The position numbers were made by a program, and so were the translations under genes. The notes beneath the pieces are model-generated. The model was given only the letters and a program-made list of their open reading frames with translations, did no database searches and had not been told where the DNA came from. Shown piece after piece: positions 24,408-36,000 of a stretch of 64,000 nucleotides of DNA; the first letter of the stretch is position 1, and each line of letters begins with the position of its first letter. The stretch covers positions 352,337 through 416,336 of the forward strand of contig CAUJNA010003745.1 in the NCBI GenBank assembly GCA_963377175.1, in the 5' to 3' direction. The stretch is from Effrenium voratum. Lineage: Eukaryota > Sar > Dinophyceae > Suessiales > Symbiodiniaceae.

Positions 24408-24514
24408 ATGGCTGCGGGTCAAAAATAGGGTCACCCCAAAATGGCACCCTGGCAAATGGAAACAATGACTAAAACCTGTGGTCCCCTGGTGGTTTCATTT
24501 TAACCCATACCCAT
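24408..24514. mobile_element. MITE family B
   Basis: GGCTGCGGGTCAAAAATAGG to TTTTAACCCATACCC. Confidence 0.8.
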
Positions 24515-24519
24515 GTTGC

Positions 24520-25300
24520 CGTCAGATGGTGGCCCAGTGGCTCCAATGAAAGCTCACAACTTTGGGAGCAACCCAGCGCGTTCCGTGGGTGGACCCGTTC
24601 CTTGGACCAAGCTGCTGTGCCGAGAAAGCATGCCGTGTTGCGTTCCACTCTCCCTCTCTCTCTGTCTGCCCAAAGCCCACCTCACCACTAACGCCCAGCA
24701 AATGAGCCAAAAAGCTGTAGCGCCTTGGTTGTGTGGGGTGTCTTGCCATAGGGAGAGCCTCTGAAAACGCCATCTTGACGGAATGTCTGGTGTTGCTCAC
24801 TGTTTTGCCTCGCACTTGCTGAGCCGAGTCTTTCAAAAGTACATGTACTCACGTGGAAAAGATCAGAGAATCAGGAAAAGCGCACTTGGGAATCTGGAAC
24901 GGGCCGAAAAGCATGCCCTATGGATTCAAGAAGCCGATGCAAATAATGTTCAGAAACGGCACCATTGGCACGGCAACATGTGTCTTTCGAACAATGGGTG
25001 CTCATGCTGTCAACAGTTGTTGCCTTTTGCGCCTGTCATTAATTTTGTCCGCCCTCTGCAGACTTTCCAGAGATTGCGTTTGGGACCACAGAACTAGTTT
25101 GGCACCGCATAAATTGAAAAGAGACCTGGCATTCAACGAAAACAGAGACCAAACACCTCGAGTTCATCTGTTCCAACCAAAAGCTGCCACCAGGGCTGAC
25201 CCAGTCAAAGCCTTCAACTGTGAACTGTCTGAAAACCATCCAAAAGAAAGAACTAAGCGACAATTGATCAAGTTCTCGGTGGCTGACTGACCAATCAATC
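24520..25300. other. No gene seen
   Basis: Unremarkable sequence; small ORFs only. Confidence 0.4.
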
Positions 25301-25720
25301 ACCTCTCCAGCTAGCTAGCAAACCAGCTAGAACTAGCAAGCTAACAAGCTAGCCTGGAATTCAACACAGGAATTCGCCAAGTATGTGGGTGTCAATGAAA
25401 AAGAGAGCGAGCGGACAAGCTAAGCTGCCAACTCACCAAAGAGTGAACTAAGCAACTAGGTTAACTTGGTAACCAACTAACTAAGTAGCTAACTAGCTAC
25501 TTTGCAAAAACTTGCAAACTAGCTGTCCAGCTACCTAGCTACGAGTACCGGCTTTGAAGCCAACAGTTGAAAGCTGATTAGCTGCTTAGTTGTCTGGCGA
25601 ACTAGATACATTGCCAACAAAATTGTAGCTCACTGTCTCACTTACAAATTAGCTAGCCAACTGTTCTAACTAACCACCTAACAGGAAGCTGCTTAACTGG
25701 CTAGGAAACTGTCCTATCAT
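25300..25720. repeat. Degenerate CTAGCT-rich stretch
   Basis: Dense irregular copies of AGCTAGCT, AACTAGC and AACTAACTAAG. No ORF of note, and composition is less GC-rich than the flanking gene regions. Confidence 0.6.
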
Positions 25721-26179
25721 TCATGAACTTGCTGGCTCGCTGGCCAGCCGCAAGCCAGCATATTGGCAATGTACGCCTTCACATTTGGGATTCAGTGGGA
25801 GGCTATATAGCAAAGCTTTAGAATTGTCGCCTGCCTTGATCTAATTCATGAGATGTTTCAGTAGCTTCCTCTCCTAAACGAGGAAAGCGAGCCACAACTT
25901 GTTGATGAAATGATACATCATGGAATGATTCTACTTACATTGTCGTGGGAGCAGCATCGTACGCAGCAGCCTTTAAGCAGAAGCTTGCCGATCTCCAATT
26001 TGAATGGACGTGTGCGAGCTGTGCAAAGCTGTGCAACCACTCACTCTCCCCGAGATCCGAGCGTGTTTGGCTCTGCCCACTCATCGTAGAGCGCACCAAT
26101 CAGGACCTGAAAGTGCGAGAAGGCAGGCCTCCTTCTTGCCGGTAAATGTTCTATAGTTTCTAGAAACGCCATAAGGCCA

Positions 26180-26505
26180 CAACTCCTAAACAAGACAAGG
26201 ATGCACCAGAGGTGCAGATCTTGCGTGAAGAAGACATTCATGTCTCAAAACAGACAGGCTTGTGATCAGTGATCAGCCTATTCTTTCTAATGAATCATTA
26301 GACATCTGCAGCAGATACATCTGAAGCTTATCTTCCACATTGCTGGCGTCTACATGGTGGCGTCTAGGTTTTTATTCAGAATAAGGCATTGTGAAAGATT
26401 AACCGCAAAAGTATCTGATGTGTAGTGAAAGAATAGGCTGATCAGTGATCACTTTCTTCACACAAGGCTCTGGTGCAGACTTGTCTTGTTTAGGAGTTAA
26501 GGTGT
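26180..26505. repeat. Fold-back inverted repeat next to the element
   Basis: AACTCCTAAACAAGACAAGG at the left is matched by CTTGTCTTGTTTAGGAGTT at the right, and TGATCAGCCTATTCTTTC by GAAAGAATAGGCTGATCA. Arms are about 100 nt around a loop of about 120 nt. It ends less than 20 bp before the left terminal repeat of the larger element. Confidence 0.7.
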
Positions 26506-26522
26506 TGACATGTCTAGAAAGT

Positions 26523-26870
26523 ACCTTCATCTACCAAGTAATTGAAAGCACTGCAAGTGCTCTACACGTCCAGCAGCAGTCATTCTTGCTTTATGAGCCA
26601 AATGGACATGGGAGCATGAACTCCAACCTTTGCTTGCTTCGGGCGTCAACTTAAGAAAAACGACCCTGACGTGGGTCTGAGCGTCATCAATAACAAGCGA
26701 TTGCAAGTATCTAGTCTTCTAGATGTTGGTGATACAATTGAAGCTGCAAAACACCATAATAACCACTACTTTCGGCTACAACCTACTGCAAGTAGATCTT
26801 GCTGAACCAGCTGGTGCTGGTGCAAGCTCCTGCAAGCTATTGCTGCAAGCTTGGCTTGCAGCATATTCCT
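26523..26870 (+). repeat. Left terminal inverted repeat
   Basis: Matches the reverse complement of about 29130-29524, with shared blocks such as TAGTCTTCTAGA, GGTGATACAATTGAAGCT, GTAGATCTTGCT and GGTGCTGGTGCAAGCTCCTG. Identity looks around 80% by eye, with indels. Confidence 0.75.
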
Positions 26871-27138
26871 GCGCAAGTGGCAAGAAAGGTAAATGTGTTC
26901 TTTTCGAGAATACTGCAAGCTAAATGATTTTACACAGCAACATGGCAAGCGAAGCTTGGCAAGTACTCGCACACATATTTACGATGTTTTTGAAGCATCC
27001 AGTCTTGCGTGCCGAAGGCATGCACGCATGGGCGCAATACATTGAAAATACAGTCACCAGCACGCTAGGGACACGCGGAGGACACGCTGAGGCTCCGAAA
27101 ATGATAGAGAATTACGAACATACAACTTAAAGCCCAAG

Positions 27139-27370
27139 CAGTCTCATTGCGTCAACCGCTTGGTGCTCATTAGCTAGTAGTTTCCCAGTCTCTGCAAAAA
27201 CCGGTGCCGCTCAGAAAGTTCCATGTCAAGCGGTCTCATTGCATCAACCGCTCGGCTCTTATTAGCTAGCAGTTTCCCAGTTTTTGCAAAGACCGGTGGT
27301 GCCCAGACAGTTCCATGTCAAGCGGTCTCATTAGCTAGTAGTTTCCCAGTCTCTGCAACAACCGCTGTGT
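27139..27370 (+). repeat. 92-bp tandem repeat, about 2.5 copies
   Basis: Units start at about 27139, 27231 and 27322. Each has GTCTCATT, TTAGCTAG(T/C)AGTTTCCCAGT and, in the first two, GTTCCATGTCAAGC. The third is shortened. Inside the inverted-repeat element. Confidence 0.8.
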
Positions 27371-27666
27371 TACCCACACGTAGTCTTTCCACAAACTGAT
27401 GCTCAATTCTTTCTAGGCGGTTTTGTACGCGGATCTTAGCTTCCCTCGCAAGCAAGGCGCTGGACACCCTCAGCACGATGAACTGTCCGCGCGTCGAGGG
27501 TGAAAAACAAGCGTATTAAGCGTCGCACCCCGCTCGTGGTAGGAGACAGCAGCTATCCAGGCAATTCTTTTCAAACAAGAAGTGCCTGGCGTTGGACAGG
27601 CGAGCAAAAGCTAGACTGGCTTCAAAGCGCACAAAACGGAGCAAACGATTTCTTGACGCGTCGCGC

Positions 27667-28430
27667 TCACCAGCCCAAGATCTTTGCTTGGAGAACATTC
27701 ACCGTGTTCTTCAAACCATACTTGTATGACTTCTCCTGAGTTTCCTTGCGGCGGTGAAAGGCTTGCCGTACAGCGGCTTGGTCCACATCGTGCTCTTGGA
27801 TTCGCTGAGGGCTGAACTCTTTGATCAGCAAAGAACGGGCCACGTGCTCCTGACATCCCAGCCCTGCTTTTATGTTGCTGTATGAGAAGGAGCTGTTCCA
27901 ATTCGCGGGCCAATGCTCCGGCAACAGGGTAAACACCCCAGACGGCAGGTTGGATGGTTCGTTGGCTGCTTGCCGGCCAAGGTTTGCCACAAGATGGGGT
28001 GGTGAGTCTTCAGGTATGTGTCGCACACCTTGGCCAGGTGATCGCGAAGCTTCTTCGGCTCTTCTTTGCGATGATGCGCAGAAGGCTTGAGGAAGCCAGC
28101 TTTCACTTCCGAAGGGTCGATGTAGATACAGTCGCTCCCGCTCTCATCCCTACCCCTGAAGATGTCCATGTTCACTCGCAGCTGCCGGATTGTGCCGCGT
28201 CTCCCCCCATACCACAAAAGAAGCGACGAGCACAGGTATGCTCTGTACTTCTCAGCCAGCTCAAGCTGAGCGCGCAGGTGTTGTTTCCAAAACTGTATAA
28301 GGCAAAGCAGTGCTTCGAACGCAGCCATTTCAATCCAACACCTCAACTGGTGCTCGGGCAATGCCTGATCGGCCGCCTGCGCACAATCCGCCCAATAGGA
28401 CAGGTGCTGCGCGTGCCCAAACAAGAACAT
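27667..28430 (-). pseudogene. Tyrosine recombinase/integrase relic, frameshifted
   Basis: Two overlapping minus frames together carry the order of a tyrosine recombinase catalytic domain. The first (28430-27870) has LLLWYGGRRGTIRQLR, matching box I with its catalytic Arg. The second (28026-27667) has HVAR in the position of HxxR, then FHRRKETQEKSYKYGL, matching the last His/Trp position and the nucleophilic Tyr. The frames differ, so at least one frameshift near 27.96-28.01 kb breaks the gene. The family is known to cut and rejoin DNA through a 3'-phosphotyrosine. It lies inside the inverted-repeat element, whose former mobility gene it probably was. Crypton versus DIRS origin cannot be settled here. 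Confidence 0.6.
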
Positions 28431-28469
28431 AGGCGGCTCTTGGCCGCGAAAAAGAAGAGCAAATAGTGG

Positions 28470-29120
28470 TTTAAGTACAAAAGTTCAAGCCTGCACGTCT
28501 GCAGCCTTCAAAAACACATTAAAAACGCTGAGATGTGCACACTTTCAACTTGCACAGCACTAGATTTAGCTCGCGGAGCTAATTATCACAGGGATTCGTG
28601 GACATCGGAATTGATGCCCAATGGCCTTTTGAACAGGATTTCCGATCAGTCGGCCTCAGCTGGTGGCTCCTGCGCGGGGTTCCTACTTTTAGCTAAGCTT
28701 ATTTAAGCTTATCTTACTGCCTATTCTCTATCGCATTGAAAGCCCGCATCATTAAAGTGGGAGTAGGAACATGGAGAAATATATGGGATCTCTCACATTT
28801 TGCACCGGAAATTCGGATTATTGGTGTGCACTGTTCTAGAGTCAAATAGCCTTCTCAGCTTGCGAAGCTAATAACTTGAAGTAAATATTGGTCTTCCTGT
28901 GCTTGCAAACTACTGAATAGTGCAGAAATATGTCTTACTCAGCGTGATAAAATGAGTTGTGTGCACTTGTGCACATCTTCTTCTCAGGAAAATGAGCTTA
29001 TGGTTCAGCTTGAGTTTAGTTGTCTTTAATCTTAACATGGGCACGAAGTGCTGAATCTACACAGTAGCATGCGAATTTGGAAAAGGCAAAAGGCTTGCAG
29101 CCCGGTTGCCTAGTTTAGAG
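28470..29120. other. AT-rich interior of the recombinase element
   Basis: No ORF. Lower GC than the flanking gene regions. Confidence 0.5.
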
Positions 29121-29129
29121 GTTACAGGA

Positions 29130-29524
29130 ACTTGCACCTGCAGCGGCCGCTAGGCTTGCAGGAGCTTGCACCAGCACCGAATGAACTAGCAAGATCTACC
29201 TGCAGTAAGTTGTAGCAGCAGCCAGGAAAGTAGGGGCTTCTTGAGAAAGCCTACAGTACTCCCTATAACAATCTGTAGCTTCAATTGTATCACCAACGTC
29301 TAGAAGACTAGATAGTAGGCTTGCAACTGCTTGTTGTTGATGAAGATCAGACGCATTTCAGGGTCCTTCTTCTTAAGTTGAAGACAAGACTTGAAGCAAG
29401 TAGAAAATGGAGCTCATGCTCCAACGTTTACACTTGCAAGAAGATCTTGCTCTTAAAGCAAGAACGATTGCTGCCGAAAGTGTAGAGCACACACTTGCAG
29501 GGCTTCCAACTAGTAGATGAAGGT
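29130..29524 (-). repeat. Right terminal inverted repeat
   Basis: Inverted partner of 26523-26870, about 50 bp longer. The same blocks occur in reverse order, such as AGCTTCAATTGTATCACC and CAGGAGCTTGCACCAGCACC. Confidence 0.75.
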
Positions 29525-29639
29525 TCAATCCGGTCCCCACCGAACTCTCATGCCCACCATTTGGGGTCCCTAATTAAGACTCATACCCATCATCGAGATC
29601 CCCAGATTTGTCTAGGCCCCGCTGCACGCACGCAAATCG

Positions 29640-31380
29640 CTCGCTCGCTCAGGCCGAGCGGCAGAGAGGACCATCGAAGTGCCAGCGCCGAAGGGCCCGA
29701 AGATCTTGAAGATCACCTGAGTCACTTGCTCAAAACCCGGAATTCAAATGGTCGATCCCCAGAACCATGCTTCAAGCATTAATGCGGATATCCGCAACGA
29801 TTTCTGGCTGGGACTGCCCCTTACTAACCTTCATCTGCCCGAATCGGTTTTGAGCAAGTGGCTCACCTCCCGGGTCGGCGGCGATAAGACACACAGGCAA
29901 CGCCGTCTTTCTTGGAGCTGGCGCCGTTTTTTGGGGCTTGGTTTCAAGGGGAAATCCCCAAAAAAAAAGACGAAGGGAAACTGTCCATGTTGGGGATCCC
30001 GAATTTTGAGACAAAGCCCGCAGCCAGGGAGAGAAAAGAAATGAACAGCCGCACACCGGGCACCAGCAAGGTGTCCAAGAGCTGAGGGCGACACGTAAAT
30101 CCCCCAAATGCCGGCGGTGGTGTGCCACCTCCGAAGCTCTGCTCGGTTTCACTCACAATGCCAGTGAGTTGCTCTACCCTGGAAATCTCACGTGTCAAGG
30201 CCCCAGGTTTTCATATGGCTATGGGTCAAAATCCAAATCGTACCCCCAATGAACATCCCAATCCCCACTAAAATAGACCAAAATGGGTGGTGCACCTACC
30301 CCAAAATGGGATCTTATTGATGTTGACCCACGGCCATATTGCGCGACAAGCCACCAGTTGTCCTTCTTGTACTCCCGCAAGCCTGGCTGCGCGGGGCCGT
30401 CACTGGTTCACTGGGGGTACAGGATTTTGACCCATGGCCAAATGTCTCAATCGGCGGCTTAGACACCATGCTCCACTTAAGGAAAGCCTTCGCCCGGGGT
30501 TCTGCGGAAACCGCAACCGCCGGGCTCACAGTTCCACAGGTTCAGGATGGACCGCTGTGGGTCCTTGACCTTGGGAACTCACAGCCAACCTCTGAGGTCT
30601 GAGGATACCTAGCTCGACGTGCTCAAGCTGGATTGCCGACCAAGCCCCAAGAAAGTCAAGCATTCTGGAGCCCCCAAGATGAAAAAACCTGAGCCACCTG
30701 CAAAGCACTGGCTGTTTTGATATTCAAATCACGCGCGAGACGCCAGCGAAGGTAGGCGCGTTCATTGTCTCACGATACACAAATGGCACCCCATCCAAGT
30801 GGATTGTCCACCATAGATTGGACATGGGCAGCCATCCATGCATCGCCTGCATTAACAAGCGGCTCCAAGTGATTTGGAGCCGTGCACTATGCCTTTCAGC
30901 AACAGGGCTCAGGATGCAATCTTGACCTGGCGCAGCTCAATTCAGAGAGACGGGCCGTGAATCGAATCTCAGGCAGCTTCTCCAAAACAATGCTCATCTG
31001 AGCCACGGCATGCCGGCTTGTTTTCCACGTGTACGCAACTGATGTTAGGTGTTGAGTACCCCCCCCCCAAAAACAAAAAATATATATAAAAAATGGGAGT
31101 GTGCCCCATGTCGCTCTTGATACTCTCTGGCCTTGGCCTCAAAGAGGCTCATGAGGGCATCGTACATGCCTCGGATCCGAATCGATGCAGAAGCGATGCA
31201 GCCTCTCCCATTCAGCTCTCAAGAAGAGCGACTGCTCTGCTAAGCTGGCACCTCTCCAAACGGTTGCTTTGCTTATGAGTCCAACCAAAGAAAGAGGCTC
31301 CGTGGGCAAACCAAATTTATGACATAGGACATTGGAGGCGGCTCCAAAATAGAACATCGAGGGTCTGGCCATCATCCTCG
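29640..31380 (-). CDS. Candidate exons of an unrecognised membrane protein
   Basis: Minus-strand open segments with plausible splice ends: about 31380-31290 (RPSMFYFGAASNVLCHKFG), 31169-~31110 (MYDALMSLFEAKAREYQERH, acceptor GAG|GC), 30382-~30341 (LREYKKDNWWLV, acceptor CAG|GC), about 30148-30030 (GGFTCRPQLLDTLLV, then the hydrophobic PGVRLFISFLSLAAGF) and about 29710-29640 (VIFKIFGPFGAGTSMVLS). The 30.38-kb exon ends a few bases before an inverted-repeat element. Hydrophobic segments suggest a membrane protein. Order and gene membership are guesses from shared strand and spacing; no family is recognised. Confidence 0.35.
29719..29866. mobile_element. Inverted-repeat element family E, best copy
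   Basis: Ends GAGTCACTTGCTCAAAACC / GGTTTTGAGCAAGTGGCTC. Core AATGGTCGATCCCCAGAACC and GGGACTGCCCCTTACTAACC. Confidence 0.75.
30213..30338. mobile_element. MITE family A, intact
   Basis: Terminal repeats GGCTATGGGTCAAAA / TTGACCCACGGCC, flanked by ATAT. A few bases from exon 30382. Confidence 0.85.
30700..30990 (-). pseudogene. Decayed coding remnant (unrecognised)
   Basis: The minus strand reads in pieces through stops: AQMSIVLEKLPEIRFTARLS near 30.98 kb, AWMAAHVQSMVDNPLGWGAI near 30.8 kb and DNERAYLRWRLARDLNIKTA just after an in-frame stop. The pieces look protein-like but are interrupted, as in an old retroelement or gene relic. Family not assigned. Confidence 0.3.
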
Positions 31381-31989
31381 TCCGGCCCTGCAGAGAATCA
31401 AATCACCAATTCGATGGAGCACCTAGCCCTGAATGCTTCGTTTGCGAGGCTGAGCAAAGGTCTTGGAATGCTTCAGAGCAAGGATGGATCCATGAAGTTT
31501 GACAACCAATCGCAACCAAATGTTCTCAACCCACAAGCTTGCTACAACCTGACAGGTGGGCGCTGTTGGGCACGACCAAAAAAGAGCATGCTAGCACTTA
31601 CAATCCGGCCCAACACAACAGAAACGGCAAAAACTCTGTTTCCCAGTTCGTTTCCATGACCCCGGAAACCATGCCTGCAGCATCACCGCCATTTTGAGGT
31701 GGGCCTGCCAAAGGTGCTCGGGGCAACATGCCTCAGGCCAACCTCTGGTCACAAGGGCGAACCGAGCCTGTGCGCGCCGGTGGTTTGAAGGAACCTCAAG
31801 CTGCCAAGGACACTCATTGGTAGCTGGTGTAGTCATCCCAAAACCTGCCCAATCTTGACAACCATGCTATGCTTACGCCAGCAAAGGGTCCATCAATTTC
31901 ACGGGCTAGCCCCCAACTTGCCTCACGGCCGAAAGTGCTGAGGTTCGCTGCCCATTCGTTATGCGATCCCCAATTCATGTCACATAGGA

Positions 31990-32435
<446 letters not shown>

Positions 32436-33060
32436 TGTCCAGGGCCCCGACACGTTTTGGGGCTCTCTGCAAAGATGGAGCCGCGCCTTGGTGCAAACCC
32501 TGCTGACGTAGGGCCCACTTGCCAGAGAAAGAATGATGCCGTGGGTGGACGAAATACATTTCGCACCACTTTGAAACCAAGATTGAAACCAATGGTTGTT
32601 GGTTTTTTTTCAAGGCGAATCAGCATTTCAGGGTTTCTTAGGTGGTGCGAACTGGATTTCGTCCATCCACAGTATTCGCAAATGGCGCTGTCATTCGTTG
32701 CCTTTGCTTACGTCTGGGGATTCGTCTGTTGCAAATGAATGAACACCCGGTACAAAAAAAGCTCAAGGGGTGCCCGGCGCCAAGGCTTTTGCAAACGCCG
32801 AAAATACCCAAGTTGACATCTTGACAGAGCATGGCAAGCTACGGGATGTAAAAACCTCAAGTACAAAAATCAAATCTGGGGACATGCTTCTGCAAGCATA
32901 TCCTGAGGGCCCCTCGAGGGTGAGCTTGTCTCCATCCTGGCAAAGGCACACAGAGGCCAGGAAGCTTGGGAAGAAACTGCTTCTCCGAACACAAGCATCC
33001 CCGATCTTGAAGCAGTCAACAAGCCCTGATGAGCTTACCTCACCTGCTTTGAGCATTTGA

Positions 33061-36000
33061 GCAAGCCTCGTCTCCTTGATCTCTCTGATCTCCTTTATGA
33101 GCTCCTCATGCCTTGGTGTCTGTGAATAATCAACCACAGAAGAGACAACACCACCACGGCAAACTTTAGCGTGCAGAAACTGGGAAGCTTCGTGTTCCAA
33201 GAATGCGTCCAGGATAGCTGTGGGGGATCCTAAAGCTTGATGCAACTGGAAGGTGCCCTTATTGAATTCACCTACCCCAACATGATACCATTGGTTTTGA
33301 CCCACGGCCACTTCTCCGTAAAAAGAGAGCAACGACCGATTCGACTGCCTGGTGCAAACACCCGTCCCCTCTTCCCCGAGTAATTTCCAAGCGGCTTCCC
33401 GGCAGCAAGCTTCTTTTTCGTGTACGTCCTCCATGCATTGGAGCCCACCCTCTTGCCCGGAAAGTGTGCAAATCACTCCAAGTGGTGCCACATCCACCTG
33501 TTCTGCGAGTCCTTCTAGAAGGAAGCTAGATGGACACGAACTGATAGTACTCTCCCACTCGCAGCAGTGACTCAATGAAGCAAACAGAAGTTCGCGTACT
33601 AGGGCCAACGCGGAGAAACCTTCCAAACTCAGCACACCCATAACACATTTTTTCTCTCGGATTTAACATGCTTGCCCGGTCTTCCACTCTTCGGTCTTGG
33701 CCCAGATTTGGTTAACCTGCCAGCGAAGTTCAGCCTCGGTACAGGCGCCATCTTCGGGATAAATCTGAGTGCATGTGGCAGTGCTATGTCTCGTTTTTCC
33801 TGGACAAAATGTGATCACGCAGAAACCGCCGGCAGGGCTAAGAATGGAACCTTTTGTTGCTGCCTCGCTTGCATCCGAGCATGCTTCTCCTGAAACCGAC
33901 ACATCTCAAATATTGACATTGGAGTGGCTGTTGAAAGCTGAAACTTACTGTGAGCCTTGCCCTCTGCAGCTGTCTGAGCCCCCAAAAGCAGCAGCGAAAG
34001 CATGCTAGCAGGCACGGAAACGACCCTCAGATTGAAGGATGCCCCGAATCGGAACCATACAACATATGCATCTCTGTCCGATTGACCAAAGAACCCCCGT
34101 CCAACTCGGCGGTCCGCTGCTCACTCGCGCCTCATAAGCTTGAAGTTTCTGCTGGCTCGTCATCTCCCGTTGCTCCTCCAGCCCTTTGAGCCTCCGAAAA
34201 GGCGCACAACGCGGCAAGTCCCCATGGACTCTACAGGCGATGCGACACCGCGATGATGCAGGGCTCCGTTTTTGGACCTTGGGGTAGACTTGAACCCACC
34301 CGGCCCTGGGTTCAAGTCTGCCTTGGGATAGTCAAAAAAACCGGAACCGCCGGAAGATGCGTCGTAACCCTGAGCCAAAACACGCCGAGCGGATGAGCTC
34401 CAGGCCGCTCTGCACGCTCCCGGGACTTCTCCGACTGCTCTTGCTTTCGCGCCTGCGCCGTCCATAGGTTACTCCGCGCACAAGTGGCCGGCGCAAGACC
34501 CATCGACAAACAAAGCAGACAGCCTCAAGGAAGTTGCAACGGCATCTGCTTTTCATAGACTACTTACTCAAAAAGCTGCGTTGCGGCCGGAGAAAAAGAA
34601 AACAAGAAGAAAAGGGAAAAAAAAAAAAAAAAAAAAAAAAACGAAACGGCTTTCGGCAAGGCGCCTGCATGCGATGCTCGTGGTTCTGCTTTTGGAGCCG
34701 CCCGCGCTGGCAGATCTGTACGTCCTGCTCCACCACCTGGTCCAGCGGCACCCGCTGTAAGTTCCATGGAGACTGCAAGCGAAGCGAGTCACGTGCTCAA
34801 AACCCGGCATTGCAATGGTCGATCCCCACCATGCTTCAAGAATCAAGAAGGCGGATATGCGCAACGGTTTTCTGGCGACTGCTCCTGAAGCTTCTTCTAC
34901 CCAGGTTTTGAGTGTGGTTCAAGTGAGGTTGCAAGCAGCGAAAAAATGAACATCTATGTGGGTAAAAAGCATGGCACTCAGCTTTGTGTTATGTTGCCCG
35001 ACTCAGCTTGTGAGTATTCTTGCCCTGGGGAAACCATTGCTTCAGCGGAGAATTGAAGTCGACAGGCAAACCACGTCTGCACATTCAAGGCTGTGCGAGG
35101 CTGTGAAGCTACACGCGGCATGGAGGGTGGGCTGTCAATACAGACGATTTTGAGGCTTCCCCGATTCTTTTTTGGGATTACGGTCTACTTCCCTCTGCAA
35201 AGGGCAGCGGGAAGCACAAGTGACAAGGCAGTGTGCACACACACAGGTTCCTTTGTCCACACTATGAAACACATGTGACACATTCCGTGATTGAGAGGAT
35301 CGTTTGTCCGAAAGAAATTAGCTTTTGGTGACATAAACTAGCTCGATTGGACTATTTGGTTTGATGTCGCGTAGCTCTGCTCCCGTGCCGGGAGCCTTCC
35401 TCTCCTTCGAGCTGGCCAGAGCTCCTTGCAGCTCGTGACGCCGGCTGGAGACCTCCCAAAGTGACAAGTCGGCTTATCACTTCCGACTTTGGGTGCGGAA
35501 AATTCATAGAGTTGGCCATCGAAATCCCTACAGTTCGGGAGCAAAAACACTGCGCGAAGTAGACAAGCCATCCAATTTTGGAAAGGCGCCTCGTCATGTC
35601 TCGCCTTTCTCTTGGCTGCAGCCTGAAATGACCGGACCGGACGTTGAGAAACCGTAGCAAGAAAGACGCCCCTCGGCACCTCTAGACGCATCTGGCGAGT
35701 TGAGTTGAGATGGTCTTGGCACTGCTTCTCCACAGCCTGCCAATCAAACATCGAAAGCCAGCAAGCATGCGCCGGGAAGTGCAGCGGCCCAATTCACTGA
35801 AAAGTAGCTAGCCTTGCTTCACTACCAGTTCCGAACCTGTCTACATCTTGCACTTGATGTGCATGTGTGAAACACAACTGGGTTGATCAGACTTGCGTCT
35901 GAGAGTGCACACCGCCAAACTCTCGGCCTGCCACTTCTCCTCGTGCTTTCGGTACCTGACTCCAACTGCCCGGATCACGGGGCATCTCATGCTTCGCAGT

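Larger units (their letters stand above)
26523..29524. mobile_element. Element with long terminal inverted repeats and tyrosine recombinase relic
   Basis: About 3.0 kb is bounded by inverted copies of one sequence. The left end begins ACCTTCATCTA and the right end finishes TAGATGAAGGT. The interior holds a broken tyrosine recombinase (minus), a 92-bp tandem repeat and AT-rich DNA. Known families with a tyrosine recombinase are Cryptons (no terminal repeats) and DIRS/Ngaro/PAT-like retroelements (inverted or split repeats plus reverse transcriptase). No reverse transcriptase is visible, so this may be a deleted DIRS-like element or a Crypton-like element with acquired inverted repeats. No clear target-site duplication is seen. 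Confidence 0.65.

Noticed and set aside
32763..33060. Lower part of the 292-codon minus ORF
   Set aside because: Only segments above 33061 look like exons; the ORF continues through non-coding sequence and a MITE fragment by chance.
34263..34330. CTTGAACCCA...TGGGTTCAAG inverted repeat as a tRNA
   Set aside because: It has a B-box-like GGGTTCAAGTC but no A box or cloverleaf; better taken as a short inverted repeat.
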